A stretch of DNA of 64,000 nucleotides from Caldilineaceae bacterium (GTDB lineage Bacteria; Chloroflexota; Anaerolineae; Caldilineales; Caldilineaceae). A model generated the notes under the pieces. That model did not search any database. It was not told the DNA's origin and was given only the letters and a program-made list of their open reading frames with translations. The stretch lies in the NCBI GenBank assembly GCA_022827195.1, contig JAJDTL010000029.1, forward strand, positions 38,283 to 102,282. The letters run 5' to 3'. The translations under genes were made by a program, and so were the position numbers. Shown one piece after another: positions 41,895-50,909 of this stretch (its first letter is position 1; each line of letters starts with the position of its first letter).

Positions 41895-42659
41895 ATGGCT
41901 GCGTTGTCCCCCTATTCGTTCTTCCTCCTCTTTTTCATCCTGCTCGCCGCGCTGTGGTGGCTCAGCTGGCGAATCGGCCTGCTGATCCAGGAGATCGTCT
42001 ACCGGCTCAGCGGTTCGGACAACCTGGCGATGGTGGTCCTGTTCCTGGTCTACCTGCCGGGCATCCTGATACACGAGGCCTCGCACTGGCTGATCGCCAG
42101 GATCCTCGGATTGCGGACGAGCAGATTTCGCGTGTGGCCGAAATTCACACGAAACACGATCGGTCTGGGCAGTGTGACGGTTGCATCGGGCGGCGCGCTG
42201 AAGGACAGCCTGGTGGGATTGGCACCGCTGCTGGTCGGGTCGGCGCTGATCGTACTCATCGGCGAGCAGGTCTTCGACACCGAGACGATCGCGTTCGCCT
42301 GGCGCACGGGCAAGCTGCTCGATGGGTTGACTTTTGTCGTCGACGGCCTGGCCCACAAGCCCGACAGTCTATGGTGGAGCTACCTGCTCTTCGCCATCGC
42401 CAACGCGATGATGCCCAGTGCCAGCGACCGCGCGCCGCTCAAGTCACTGGGCATCTATGTCCTCATCATCGGCGCCCTGTTTGTGCTCATCGATCAGTCG
42501 GGCCGCAATGTGGTGCTGCTGCTCAACTTTCTCCTCGGCCCGATACAGCTGCTAACCGGCGCCTTTATTCTGGTCGCCGTCATCGACCTGGCGATCTTTC
42601 TGCTGTTGTTTGCAGTACAGCTGATCTTGTCAATGCTGACGGCGCAGACCGCCCGCTGA
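41895..42659 (+). CDS. M50-like (site-2-protease type) integral membrane metalloprotease, putative
   Basis: The 254-residue protein has six or so hydrophobic segments. One carries H60-E-A-S-H64 (GILIHEASHW), the HExxH zinc motif inside a membrane helix, as in site-2 proteases. A later segment, N170-AMMP-SAS-D178, resembles the NxxPxxxxDG third-ligand motif of that family. Together these suggest an intramembrane zinc protease that may process anti-sigma factors or signal-peptide remnants, though the rest is not a typical M50 fold. It follows tpiA directly. Proteolysis is inferred. Confidence 0.65.
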   Translation: MAALSPYSFFLLFFILLAALWWLSWRIGLLIQEIVYRLSGSDNLAMVVLFLVYLPGILIHEASHWLIARILGLRTSRFRVWPKFTRNTIGLGSVTVASGGALKDSLVGLAPLLVGSALIVLIGEQVFDTETIAFAWRTGKLLDGLTFVVDGLAHKPDSLWWSYLLFAIANAMMPSASDRAPLKSLGIYVLIIGALFVLIDQSGRNVVLLLNFLLGPIQLLTGAFILVAVIDLAIFLLLFAVQLILSMLTAQTAR

Positions 42660-42672
42660 ATCGAGCGCGCCC

Positions 42673-44043
42673 CTAGACCGACGGGACCTTCTGCAGGCTC
42701 GCCCGGATCGCCTCTTCAGGATAATCGAAATCTTCCAGATTATCGGCCAGATGCTGCTCGTATGCCGCCAGGTCGAAGTGGCCGTGGCCGCACATGTTGA
42801 AAACGATCACTTTGCTCTCGCCGCTCTCTCTGCAGGCCAGCGCCTCCTGCATCGCACCCCAGATGGCGTGGGCCGGCTCGGGCGCCGGCAGGATGCCCTC
42901 CGCGCTTGCGAACGAGAGCGCGGCCTCGAATATGGCCCGCTGCTGTACACTGACCGCCTCGATCAGCCCGGACGCTTGCAGGGCGCTGACCTGCGCGCTC
43001 ATGCCGTGATAGCGCAGCCCGCCGGCATGAATCGGCGCGGGCACAAAGTCGTGGCCGAGCGTGTGCATCTTGATCAGCGGTGTCATCTGGGCGGTGTCGC
43101 CGAAATCGTAGGTGTAGACGCCGCGTGTCAGGCTGGGCGCCGCCGCCGGCTCGACCGCCACGATGCGGGCGCTCCTGCCGCCGCTGATGTTCTCCTTGAG
43201 GAACGGGAAGGCAAATCCGGCAAAGTTGCTGCCGCCGCCGGTGCAACCGATCAGCACGTCCGGCCAGTCCTCAGCGAAAGCCTCCAACCCGGCGATTACC
43301 TCTTGGCCGATGACCGTCTGATGCAGGAGGACATGGTTCAGGACCGAGCCGAGCGAATATTTGGTATCGTCGCGCGTGGCGGCGTCTTCCACCGCCTCCG
43401 ATATGGCGATACCGAGGCTGCCCGTGCTGTCCGGGCTTTCGGCCAGGATCTGGCGGCCGGCGTTCGTGTCCGGGCTGGGGCTGGGTACGACCTCGGCTCC
43501 CCACGTCTGCATCATGACTTTGCGATAGGGCTTCTGCTCGTAGCTGACCCGCACCATGTAGACCTTGCATTCCAGGCCGAAAACCTGGCAGGCGAAGCTG
43601 AGCGCGCTGCCCCACTGTCCGGCGCCCGTCTCGGTCGCGAGACGGGTGACTCCTTCCTCTTTGTTGTAGTAGGCCTGGGCCACCGCGGTATTCGGTTTGT
43701 GGCTGCCGGACGGGCTGACGCCCTCGTACTTGTAGTAGATGCGGGCCGGGGTTTCGAGCGCCCTTTCCCATTCATGGGCACGGACGAGGGGCGTGGGCCG
43801 CCACATCCTATACACCTCCTGCACCGGCTGCGGAATCTCGATATAGCGTTCGGCACTCACTTCCTGCAGGATAAGCGACATCGGAAACAGGGGCGCCAGA
43901 TCGTTGGGCCCAATCGGCTGACCCGTGCCGGGATGCAGAGGCGGCGGCAGTTCAACCCCCGCGGCGGGCAGGTCGGCGTTGATGTTATACCAGTGGGTTG
44001 GCATCTCTGCCTCGCTGAGGATCACTTTCTTTCGTTCGCTCAT
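42673..44043 (-). CDS. trpB: TrpB2-type tryptophan synthase beta chain
   Basis: PLP enzyme joining indole and serine to tryptophan. The 456-residue protein, with start 44043 after GGAGGGG, has the TrpB2 N-terminus (PTHWYNI, then [15 protein letters not shown]), WRPTPLVRA, the PLP lysine Lys116 in [22 protein letters not shown], the glycine loop [11 protein letters not shown] and the C-terminal [12 protein letters not shown]. The TrpB2 branch works without a tightly bound TrpA and may recycle free indole. No trpA or other tryptophan genes are in the window. The convergent membrane-protease gene ends 13 bases away. Confidence 0.9.
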   Translation of the reverse strand: MSERKKVILSEAEMPTHWYNINADLPAAGVELPPPLHPGTGQPIGPNDLAPLFPMSLILQEVSAERYIEIPQPVQEVYRMWRPTPLVRAHEWERALETPARIYYKYEGVSPSGSHKPNTAVAQAYYNKEEGVTRLATETGAGQWGSALSFACQVFGLECKVYMVRVSYEQKPYRKVMMQTWGAEVVPSPSPDTNAGRQILAESPDSTGSLGIAISEAVEDAATRDDTKYSLGSVLNHVLLHQTVIGQEVIAGLEAFAEDWPDVLIGCTGGGSNFAGFAFPFLKENISGGRSARIVAVEPAAAPSLTRGVYTYDFGDTAQMTPLIKMHTLGHDFVPAPIHAGGLRYHGMSAQVSALQASGLIEAVSVQQRAIFEAALSFASAEGILPAPEPAHAIWGAMQEALACRESGESKVIVFNMCGHGHFDLAAYEQHLADNLEDFDYPEEAIRASLQKVPSV

Positions 44044-44136
44044 TTCTCCCCTCCGCAGTCTATGAATAACGCTCTGTTGGATGAGGATTGGCTCCTGCAT
44101 CGGTACTGCCGCCAATTGTAGCAGCCGCCCTGGGGA

Positions 44137-44167
44137 TCAAAAAGACCCGCCGTGTTTGCGGCGGGTC
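44137..44167 (-). terminator. Intrinsic terminator of trxA
   Basis: On the minus strand GACCCGCCG pairs perfectly with CGGCGGGTC around a six-base loop and is followed at once by TTTTTG. It lies about 30 bases beyond the trxA stop codon. Confidence 0.85.
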
Positions 44168-44194
44168 CTCGCAGGAATCAACTCGAAGCGGACG

Positions 44195-44524
44195 TCAGTT
44201 CAGGTGTGCCTGAATCCTGCCCAGCAGCTGTGCCTTCTGCTGGAAGCCGACGATTGTCTCCACCTGCTGGCCGTCTTTGAACAACATGAGCGTGGGAATG
44301 CTCATCACGCCAAAGGCCATCGCAGTGCTCTGGTTTTCGTCCACGTCGAGCTTGCCGATGGTCAGCTTGCCGTCCAATTCGGATGCAATCTCATCCAGCA
44401 CCGGGGCAATCATCTTGCACGGACCGCACCACTCGGCCCAAAAATCAACCAGAACCGGAAGCTCGGACTGGATGACCTCATCCTCGAAATTCCCATCTGT
44501 GACAACCACTGTGTTTCCGCCCAT
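44195..44524 (-). CDS. trxA: Thioredoxin
   Basis: Cytoplasmic dithiol reductant. The start at 44524 has GGAG eight bases upstream; the open frame extends further but without a signal. The 109-residue protein carries the redox-active WCGPC with Cys33 and Cys36, the buried Asp of VLVDFWAEW, the cis-proline loop MSIPTLMLF and the C-terminal helix. It has its own terminator (44137-44167) and probably its own promoter (44652-44679). Confidence 0.95.
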   Translation of the reverse strand: MGGNTVVVTDGNFEDEVIQSELPVLVDFWAEWCGPCKMIAPVLDEIASELDGKLTIGKLDVDENQSTAMAFGVMSIPTLMLFKDGQQVETIVGFQQKAQLLGRIQAHLN

Positions 44525-44651
44525 CTTTTCGTCTCCTACTCCTGTATACGGCCCTGCAAAATGCTGTCGTAAGGCCGGGTCTACCTTCTTCCTCCCACGC
44601 AACACCGATTCTACCAGGAAACGGGGGCAGCGGCGGTATCGTCCGCTACAG

Positions 44652-44679
44652 ACAATATCGTACCCTCAACTGAGGGCAA
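44652..44679 (-). promoter_or_regulatory. Possible trxA promoter with internal palindrome
   Basis: Minus-strand TTGCCC and TATTGT are 16 bases apart, each matching consensus at four positions. The spacer contains most of an inverted repeat, CCCTCA and TGAGGG two bases apart (44663-44676), which could be an operator. The leader to trxA would be about 120 bases. Confidence 0.35.
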
Positions 44680-44742
44680 AAGTCAAAAAATCACCGTCTT
44701 CATCACGCCGCGCTTTGGGCTGCCGCGCGTGACGGTTGCTTC

Positions 44743-45357
44743 CTACTTCCCTCTGTTGCGACGCTGCAGAAACGCGGCGAACTCCTCCTGGTTCAGCGCG
44801 CCGGATTTGGGCTGGGTGAGCTCGGGCGCGGGAGGAACCTGCACGGCGTCGATCGCGGGCGCTTCATCTACAGAGGCGAGGCGAGCCGCGATCAACGGAA
44901 GGAGGTCGAGGATGCTCTCCAGGAAGGCTGCGGGCAGTTCCTGTCCGCCCGGCAGGTTGACGATCAGCGTCCGCCCGCGGATACCGGCCATGCCTCGATC
45001 GAGCAGCGCGAGGGGGTGGGCTTGAGCAGCGTGCGCACGCATCGTCTGCGGCAGCGAAGGCATCGTCCGCTCCAGTACGGCAGCGGTCGCTTCGGGCACG
45101 ATCTGCTGTTCTGAGGGCCCCGGCGCCGGAAAGGTGCCGCCCACCGTTACGATCAGGTCGAGTTCTTCCTCATCGCACCAGTCGCGCAGGGTTTCCTCCA
45201 CCTGGTAGCGAGGCGGTGCGGCATAGATGCGGCTGGCAAGGTGCAACAGACCATCCAACCCTGCGGTCAAAAGGCTCTGCACCTCGGTCAGGGCAGCATC
45301 ATCGCGCTTGGGGTCGGATGTCTCGGTGACAAGGAGCAACCCGCATCGGATCAGCAT
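44743..45357 (-). CDS. MogA/MoaB-family molybdopterin-binding protein (divergent)
   Basis: The 204-residue protein fits the MogA/MoaB fold: DLIVTVGGTF near 68-77, where the classic motif is TTGGTG, then VPEATAAVLERTMPSLPQTMRA and GMAGIRGRTLIVNLPG, all closely in line with MoaB. Enzymes of this family adenylylate molybdopterin or insert molybdenum. The changed glycine motif (GGTF for GGTG) may alter activity. The last 60 residues form a polar extension. Molybdenum cofactor would be needed by MsrP in this window. No other cofactor genes are nearby. Confidence 0.7.
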   Translation of the reverse strand: MLIRCGLLLVTETSDPKRDDAALTEVQSLLTAGLDGLLHLASRIYAAPPRYQVEETLRDWCDEEELDLIVTVGGTFPAPGPSEQQIVPEATAAVLERTMPSLPQTMRAHAAQAHPLALLDRGMAGIRGRTLIVNLPGGQELPAAFLESILDLLPLIAARLASVDEAPAIDAVQVPPAPELTQPKSGALNQEEFAAFLQRRNRGK

Positions 45358-45466
45358 ATGCGCCGGAGTCTACCTGATCTGCTTTGTACCTTGTGCATCT
45401 GTACATCCACGCGGCCGGGTGGAGGTCCGGGGGGCCACCGGCCAACACTTTGAACAGGCTGCCGAA

Positions 45467-45495
45467 CAAAAAGCGATAGCCGGGGCCATCGCTTT
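45467..45495 (-). terminator. Intrinsic terminator of the ribosomal superoperon
   Basis: On the minus strand AAAGCGATGGCC pairs with GGCTATCGCTTT (one G-T pair) and runs into TTTTTG, 30 bases beyond the rpsI stop codon. It marks the 3' end of the tuf-to-rpsI gene series. Confidence 0.85.
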
Positions 45496-45524
45496 CCACG
45501 TTCGTATTTTCCCACCCAGCTCTC

Positions 45525-45914
45525 TTAGCGCTTGGTGTATTGCGGAGCCTTGCGCGCCCGCTTCAATCCGGGCTTCATACGCTCCTTCACGCGGGCGTCG
45601 CGTGTAAGGAAACCGGCCGACTTCAGGGTAGGCCGCAGGTTCGGGTCGGCTGCCACGAGCGCCCGCGACAGCCCGTGACGCACGGCGTGGGCCTGGCCGC
45701 CTTCTCCGCCGCCATGCACCTTGATGCTGACGTTAAAGCTATGCTCGGTGCCGGTCAGGACCAGTGGCTGACGGATCACCATCTGGTCCAGCGCTCGCCC
45801 GAAGTAGCCATTCATCGGCAGGCTGTTGACGACGATTTCGCCGTCGCCTTCGTACAGCCGTACCCGTGCCGTGGCGCTCTTGCGGCGTCCAATCGCTTCG
45901 ATGTACTCGCTCAT
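45525..45914 (-). CDS. rpsI: Ribosomal protein S9
   Basis: Small-subunit head protein whose C-terminal tail reaches the P-site tRNA. The 129-residue product begins [22 protein letters not shown] and ends in the basic tail APQYTKR, both diagnostic. It lies ten bases after rplM and is the last gene before the superoperon terminator. Length is normal. Confidence 0.95.
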   Translation of the reverse strand: MSEYIEAIGRRKSATARVRLYEGDGEIVVNSLPMNGYFGRALDQMVIRQPLVLTGTEHSFNVSIKVHGGGEGGQAHAVRHGLSRALVAADPNLRPTLKSAGFLTRDARVKERMKPGLKRARKAPQYTKR

Positions 45915-45924
45915 CTCTGCTCTC

Positions 45925-46359
45925 CTACAGCTCCATTGCTTTGGGCTTTTGCGCTTTGTGCGGGTGTTCGGGACCGGCGTAGACCTTTAACTTTTTCATC
46001 TGTGCACGGCCGAGCCGCGTCTTGGGAATCATACCCTTAACCGCCTCGAAGATGATCTTCTGCGGTTGTCGTTCCCGTTGCTCGCGCATCGTGCGGCTCT
46101 TCAGGCCGCCGGGATAACGCGAATGCCTGTAATAGCGCTTCTCATCCAGGCGGTTGCCGGTAACATGGAACTTCTCGCAGTTGACAACGATGACGAAGTC
46201 ACCGCAATCGACATGAGGCGTGAAAGTCGGCTTGTGCTTGCCGCGCAGGATGTGCGCGATCTCCGACGCGAGCCGGCCGAGAGTCTTGTCGGTCGCGTCG
46301 ACGACCCACCACTCACGCCCGTTCTTGGCCTCTTCATAACTCAGGCTCAATGTCTTCAC
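45925..46359 (-). CDS. rplM: Ribosomal protein L13
   Basis: Early-assembling 50S protein. The 144 residues include [19 protein letters not shown] near the N-terminus, the [15 protein letters not shown] strand and [16 protein letters not shown] near the end, as in all bacterial L13. It is paired with rpsI as usual. The gene follows truA after 51 bases. Confidence 0.95.
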   Translation of the reverse strand: MKTLSLSYEEAKNGREWWVVDATDKTLGRLASEIAHILRGKHKPTFTPHVDCGDFVIVVNCEKFHVTGNRLDEKRYYRHSRYPGGLKSRTMREQRERQPQKIIFEAVKGMIPKTRLGRAQMKKLKVYAGPEHPHKAQKPKAMEL

Positions 46360-46410
46360 CCTGAAATCTCCTCATTCACCTGCAAGCAACCCACACCCTG
46401 TGCGGCGGCA

Positions 46411-47226
46411 TTACGAATGGGCAGCAAACAGATCGTTGAACTCCGTGTATTGCACACGCTCCAAGACCAGGCCATTGGGGGGGAGGGGCGGCGCTGAGCG
46501 GCTGCGGTCCTTCGCCCTCAGGGCGGCGGCCATGTCTTCAGCCTGCCACTCTCCCAGGCCGATCGCCAGCAGCGAAGCGGCCAGATTGCGCGCCATCCGC
46601 CGCAAGAAGGCGTTGGCGGTAATCGTCAGAACCAGCCGCTCCAGGACAAATGGTTCTAGTGCGGGCAGCGACTCGTTGACCCATTCCCCGCAAAGGGAGA
46701 CGATGCAGCGGACCGTATTTTCTCCCTGAGGCGCCTGCCCGAAGGTGGCGAAATCGTGCGTTCCAACCAGCAAGCCCGCGGCCCTGTTCATCGCATCAAG
46801 GTCGGGGCGCCTGGGCAGGACCAGCGCGAACCGGTCCAGCAAGGGGAACCGTCGACCGCCCTCGCGCCCGGCAGCGGGCGCCCACATCGTATAGCGGTAT
46901 GTGCGCTCCGCCGCGCTGAAACGCGGATGGAACCCCTGCGGCGCTTCGGCCAGCCGGTGGATGAGAATCGAAGCGGGCAGTCGCTGGTTCCAGGCCTCGC
47001 GCAGGGCCGGGAGCGAATGTCTCCACGCCAACTCGACGGCGATAACCTGCCCACGGGCATGTACGCCTGTATCGGTTCTACCCGCCCCGCTCACCCGGCA
47101 GGACTCGCCGGTCAGGTCGGCGAGGGCATCTTCCAACGCGCCTTGGATTGTCGGCGCCTGGCGCTGCACCTGGAAGCCGCGAAATTCTGTGCCGTCGTAG
47201 GCGATCAGACCGGCGACCCTGCGCAT
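46411..47226 (-). CDS. truA: tRNA pseudouridine(38-40) synthase
   Basis: Converts uridines 38-40 of the tRNA anticodon arm to pseudouridine. The 271-residue enzyme has the catalytic Asp in SGAGRTDTGVHARGQ, a GLIAYDGTEFRGFQ start and a C-terminal FLRRMARNLAASLLAIG segment. The start at 47226 has GTGAGGAG just upstream; an upstream GTG at 47250 would add eight residues. It sits between rplQ and rplM, a common arrangement. Confidence 0.9.
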   Translation of the reverse strand: MRRVAGLIAYDGTEFRGFQVQRQAPTIQGALEDALADLTGESCRVSGAGRTDTGVHARGQVIAVELAWRHSLPALREAWNQRLPASILIHRLAEAPQGFHPRFSAAERTYRYTMWAPAAGREGGRRFPLLDRFALVLPRRPDLDAMNRAAGLLVGTHDFATFGQAPQGENTVRCIVSLCGEWVNESLPALEPFVLERLVLTITANAFLRRMARNLAASLLAIGLGEWQAEDMAAALRAKDRSRSAPPLPPNGLVLERVQYTEFNDLFAAHS

Positions 47227-47277
47227 TCGCTCCTCACCGGCGCGGCGCACGCAGCGCCAAGCGGACAGATTGTCCGC

Positions 47278-47664
47278 CTATTCGTCACCGTTGTCGGAAA
47301 CCAGCTCGATGACAGCCATGTCGGCAGCATCACCGAAACGTTTGCCCAACTTGATTATGCGCGTATACCCGCCGTTTCGCTCCAGATAGCGGGGGGCCAG
47401 CTCGTCAAAGAGTTTCTTGGCGACGCCCTTGTCATTGAGGTAGGCAACCACCTGCCGTTGGGCGTGCACGCGGTCGATCTTACCGGAGAGGCCGTGCTTG
47501 GCCTTGGTGATCAGCTTTTCCGCATCGCCGCGGACGGCACGCGCCTTGGCCTGCGTCGTGGTGATCCGCTCGTGAATATAGAGTTCCCGAATCAAGTTGC
47601 GGAACAGGGCTTTGCGTTGCGCCGGTGTGCGGCTCAACTTCTGCCCCGCGATCTGGTGTCGCAT
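47278..47664 (-). CDS. rplQ: Ribosomal protein L17
   Basis: 50S protein near the exit tunnel. The 128-residue product begins MRHQIAGQKLSRTPAQRKAL and includes RELYIHERITTTQAKARAVR and LAPRYLERNGGYTRIIKLG, typical of L17. GGAGGAATAGGAAG lies before the ATG. It follows rpoA after four bases and precedes truA. Confidence 0.95.
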   Translation of the reverse strand: MRHQIAGQKLSRTPAQRKALFRNLIRELYIHERITTTQAKARAVRGDAEKLITKAKHGLSGKIDRVHAQRQVVAYLNDKGVAKKLFDELAPRYLERNGGYTRIIKLGKRFGDAADMAVIELVSDNGDE

Positions 47665-47668
47665 CTTC

Positions 47669-48778
47669 CTATTCCTCCGGTAACAGCGCCGCGTCCACTT
47701 CCCCGACGGTCTCCGCTGTTTCGGTCGTTTCGCTATCCTCGGCCGCTTCGGCAGTCTCGGTCGTTGCGGCGGCCTCGGCCAGGCTGTCCTCGCTGTCGAC
47801 TTCGGCGCCGTTGCCGCCGCCCAGGTAGGCGCTGAGGTCTACGCCGACTACATTCATGTAGCCCTTCTCGCTCAGCTTTTCTACCAGTTCATCCAGCGAC
47901 TTCTTACCGAAGTTTCGGATGGCGAGCATCTCGTCCTCGCCCTTTTCCATCCGCTTCAGGATCTCGCCGACTTTGGTGATGCCGGCCCGTTTCAGGCAGT
48001 TGTAGGCCCGCACGGTCAGCTCCAACTCCTCAATCGGGGCTTCGGCCACGCGACTGGGAATCGTCTCTTCCTCCTCCTCCGGCAGCTCGATCATGGTCGT
48101 ACGATCGCCGACGAAGAGGCTCAGGTGCTGGACGAGGATGTCGGCTGCCTGGCGCATCGAATCTTCCGGCGAAATGGTGCCATCGGTCCAGACTTCCAGG
48201 TTCAGCTTGTCGTAGTCGGTCTGCTGACCGATGCGTGTGCGCTCGACGCGGTATGACGCCTTCGTCACCGGGCTGAAGATTGCATCGACGGGGATTTCGC
48301 CCAGCGGCAGCTGCATGCGCTCTTCACCCGGACTGTAGCCGCGGCCTTGCTCAACCACCATTTCAATGTCCAGATCAACTTCGTTCGAGTCGGCAAAAAG
48401 CAGGTACTGGTCCGGATTGACAATTTCAACTTCCGGCGGGCAGGTCAGGTCGCCGGCCGTCACGGGTCCTTCGTGGTAGACCTCGACGGAAACGCGTACT
48501 GGCTCGGTGCTCTCGCTCCTGAATCGGATCTGTTTCACATTCAGAATCAGGCGGGTGGCATCCTCCAGCACGTGGTCGATGGTAGAGAACTCATGATGCA
48601 CGCCACTGACCGATATCGAGGTTACGGCAGCGCCCGGCAGACTGGACAGCAGGACGCGGCGCAGAGAGTTTCCAAGCGTGATCCCATAGCCGCTCTCAAG
48701 CGGGCTGACGACAAAATGGCCATAGTTGCGAGAACTGGCCTCCACTTCGATCTTCGGCAACACTAGATTATTAAGCAA
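47669..48778 (-). CDS. rpoA: RNA polymerase alpha subunit
   Basis: Assembly platform of RNA polymerase and contact for activators. The start is a TTG at 48778 with GGAGGGG six bases upstream, stronger than any alternative. The N-terminal domain (YGHFVVSPLESGYGITLGNSL, then RRVLLSSLPGAAVTSI) and C-terminal helix-hairpin-helix domain (LTVRAYNCLKRAGI, then FGKKSLDELVEKL) are complete. The protein has 369 residues, about 40 more than usual, because of an acidic Ala/Glu/Thr-rich tail from about 325. It lies between rpsD and rplQ as in most bacteria. Confidence 0.95.
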   Translation of the reverse strand: MLNNLVLPKIEVEASSRNYGHFVVSPLESGYGITLGNSLRRVLLSSLPGAAVTSISVSGVHHEFSTIDHVLEDATRLILNVKQIRFRSESTEPVRVSVEVYHEGPVTAGDLTCPPEVEIVNPDQYLLFADSNEVDLDIEMVVEQGRGYSPGEERMQLPLGEIPVDAIFSPVTKASYRVERTRIGQQTDYDKLNLEVWTDGTISPEDSMRQAADILVQHLSLFVGDRTTMIELPEEEEETIPSRVAEAPIEELELTVRAYNCLKRAGITKVGEILKRMEKGEDEMLAIRNFGKKSLDELVEKLSEKGYMNVVGVDLSAYLGGGNGAEVDSEDSLAEAAATTETAEAAEDSETTETAETVGEVDAALLPEE

Positions 48779-48902
48779 CGGCTACCCCTCCAGGCTATAT
48801 AGCAATCACATCCAAGCCATTTGCGGTGACAGGCGTTCGTCGCGTTCCTGCCGGTTACCTGTGCGAGCGGCAAGGACGGACAACGAAACGTAACAGTCTC
48901 AG

Positions 48903-49538
48903 CTATCGACTGTAGTACTCAACGATCAGCTGTTCGTTCAGGAGTACGCCGATCTCGTCCCGCTGCGGCTCCGAAGTCACCGTACCGCTGAGATTACCTG
49001 CATCCAGACTGAGCCACGAAGGGGGCGAAGCAGTTCCGAGAATCTGGGCGCGCTCACGGAAATAGGTTTTGGTCCGGCTCCCATCCCGGACCGAGATCAG
49101 GTCATTCGGTGACACCTGGAAAGATGGAATATCGGTTTTGCGTCCGTTTACGGCAAAGTGGCCGTGGCGAACGAGTTGGCGCGCCTGAGGACGGCTATCG
49201 GCGAATCCGAGCCGGTAGACTACGTTGTCGAGGCGGCTTTCCAAAAGCGCGAGGAGGGTCCCGCCGGTCAAGCCCTTGCGTCGCGAAGCTTCTTTGAAAT
49301 AGCGGCGGAATTGCCGCTCCATCACCCCGTACATGCGCCGCGCCTTCTGCTTCTCGCGCAGCTGGACACCGAAGTCCGAGACTTTGCGCCGCATGACATT
49401 GCGGCGGCCCGCTTCGCCCGGCGGAAAGGGACGCCGGTCGACCGCACATTTGGGGCTGACGCAGCGCTCGCCTTTCAGAAACAGTTTCTGTCCTTCACGT
49501 CGGCAGAGTTTACAGACCGCATCTGTGTATCGTGCCAT
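48903..49538 (-). CDS. rpsD: Ribosomal protein S4 (zinc-binding form)
   Basis: 16S rRNA-binding primary assembly protein. The start at 49538 gives 211 residues. The N-terminus keeps the zinc knuckle: Cys9, Cys12, Cys26 and Cys31, the ancestral C+ form that many bacteria have lost. The S4 RNA-binding domain ([21 protein letters not shown]) is near 95-115. The 267-base gap upstream, between rpsK and rpsD, is long for this operon and holds no gene. Confidence 0.95.
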   Translation of the reverse strand: MARYTDAVCKLCRREGQKLFLKGERCVSPKCAVDRRPFPPGEAGRRNVMRRKVSDFGVQLREKQKARRMYGVMERQFRRYFKEASRRKGLTGGTLLALLESRLDNVVYRLGFADSRPQARQLVRHGHFAVNGRKTDIPSFQVSPNDLISVRDGSRTKTYFRERAQILGTASPPSWLSLDAGNLSGTVTSEPQRDEIGVLLNEQLIVEYYSR

Positions 49539-49805
49539 CTTTCCTCCAAGTCGACTATGGTTCGCAAGCACCTGGGCAAATCAGGCCCTCGCTCCGGCCG
49601 GTTGCCTCATTCCATCTTTCCTGGCATCGTTCAACCGTCCGCTGGCTCGCCCCGCATACAGGCACTTTCGGTACATGGCGAACCCGCTGGGCAAAACAAG
49701 CGGCATCGCGCCGAAACACGATGCCTCTCCTCCGCCGGCAGGTGAATCCCGTTGTCGCGCAACCTCGCGGGCCGGGCTGCCGATGGCAACGCGGCGCCGC
49801 CTCTG

Positions 49806-50210
49806 CTAGACTCTTCGCTTACTCGGGGGCCGAACCCCGTTGTGTGGAATCGGCGTTATGTCGGCAATCGACGTAACGGTCAGACCGGCCGGGTTCAAGG
49901 CCCGCAGCGCGCTTTCGCGGCCCGGTCCCGGCCCCTTAATGAACACCTCTACCTCACGCATGTTGAAGTCGCTCACGGCCTGGCGCGCCGCGGCGGACGC
50001 GGCGAGCTGCGCCGCAAACGGCGTACTCTTGCGGCTGCCCTTGAAACCGGCAGTGCCCGAACTGGCCCAACACAGTGTAGCCCCCTGAAGATCGGTGATC
50101 GTTATAATCGTATTGTTAAACGTAGCGCGGATATGCACCTGACCGCTTGGCACATTCTTCCGCTCGCGTCGGGTTGACCGACCACCCCGGCGGCGCTGTG
50201 TTCGAGCCAT
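49806..50210 (-). CDS. rpsK: Ribosomal protein S11
   Basis: 30S platform protein lining the mRNA path. The 134-residue protein has [19 protein letters not shown], then [21 protein letters not shown] and a [13 protein letters not shown] motif, with the standard [14 protein letters not shown] ending. The ATG follows AAGGAG. Between rpsM and rpsK lies a 15-bp tandem repeat array. Confidence 0.95.
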   Translation of the reverse strand: MARTQRRRGGRSTRRERKNVPSGQVHIRATFNNTIITITDLQGATLCWASSGTAGFKGSRKSTPFAAQLAASAAARQAVSDFNMREVEVFIKGPGPGRESALRALNPAGLTVTSIADITPIPHNGVRPPSKRRV

Positions 50211-50267
50211 GTTCTCTCCTTAGCCTCGACCTCTGGCGAAAAGTCTGAAAATTGCGAGCAGCCGTCG

Positions 50268-50357
50268 CTACTTTGGCGTCTGTTACTCTGGCGCGTGTTA
50301 CTCTGGCGCGTGCTACTTTGGCGCCTGCTACTTTGGCGCCTGCTACTTGCGCGCCCG
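50268..50357 (-). repeat. Six 15-bp tandem repeats over the rpsM stop codon
   Basis: On the minus strand, the last 15 bases of rpsM (CGGGCGCGCAAGTAG) are followed by five more units such as CAGGCGCCAAAGTAG (twice), CACGCGCCAGAGTAA (twice) and CAGACGCCAAAGTAG. Every unit ends with an in-frame stop codon, so rpsM is followed by five extra stops at 15-base intervals. Confidence 0.85.
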
Positions 50358-50720
50358 CTTCTTGCCGGCGACGGTCTTCTTGACGCCGCGCCGCGTGCGA
50401 GCGTTAGTGCGGGTGCGCTGGCCGCGGCTCGGAAGATTGCGGCGATGACGCAGGCCGCGATAGCTGCCGATCTCCATGAGACGCTTGATGTTCATGTTCA
50501 CTTCGCGCCGCAGGTCGCCTTCGACGCGGCAGTGGCGCTCAATGTAATCGCGCAAGGCGACCAGCTCGTTGTTGTCCAGATCTTTGACGCGCTTGTCCTG
50601 GTCGATGCCGGTCGCTTCCAGAATATCCTGGCTGATTGTGCGGCCAATGCCGTAAATGTAGGTAAGGGCGATAACGACCCGCTTATCCCGAGGAATGTCG
50701 ACGCCTGCAATACGTGCCAT
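50343..50720 (-). CDS. rpsM: Ribosomal protein S13
   Basis: 30S head protein with a basic tail near the P-site tRNA. The 125-residue product begins [20 protein letters not shown] and ends with [20 protein letters not shown] and a Lys/Arg-rich tail. GGAGGGAG precedes the ATG. It lies 21 bases after rpmJ. The C-terminal codons form the first unit of a tandem repeat that continues past the stop codon. Confidence 0.95.
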   Translation of the reverse strand: MARIAGVDIPRDKRVVIALTYIYGIGRTISQDILEATGIDQDKRVKDLDNNELVALRDYIERHCRVEGDLRREVNMNIKRLMEIGSYRGLRHRRNLPSRGQRTRTNARTRRGVKKTVAGKKRARK

Positions 50721-50741
50721 TGTTGCTCCCTCCTGGTTGGC

Positions 50742-50855
50742 CTAACCCTGCCTTTGCTTGTGTTTCGGGTTCTGGCAGATAACAAAGACCAGACCCCGCC
50801 GCCGCACAATCGTACACTTATCGCATCTTTTTTTGACGGATGGACGCACTTTCAT
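50742..50855 (-). CDS. rpmJ: Ribosomal protein L36 (zinc-binding form)
   Basis: A 37-residue gene, easily missed because of its size. The product begins [14 protein letters not shown] and ends [10 protein letters not shown]. The zinc ligands are Cys11, Cys14, Cys27 and His32. GAGGAG lies eight bases before the ATG. It sits between map and rpsM, its normal neighbour, but the usual infA gene is not found in the 54 bases separating it from map. Confidence 0.95.
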   Translation of the reverse strand: MKVRPSVKKRCDKCTIVRRRGLVFVICQNPKHKQRQG

Positions 50856-50909
50856 CCCCAGCTCTCCTCATTCTGAAACTCAGGGTAACTCTATAAGTTT
50901 AGCACAAGG

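Noticed and set aside
42751..44121. A 456-codon plus-strand open frame opposite trpB
   Set aside because: TrpB2 motifs, including the PLP lysine, are all on the minus strand; the plus frame is a shadow.
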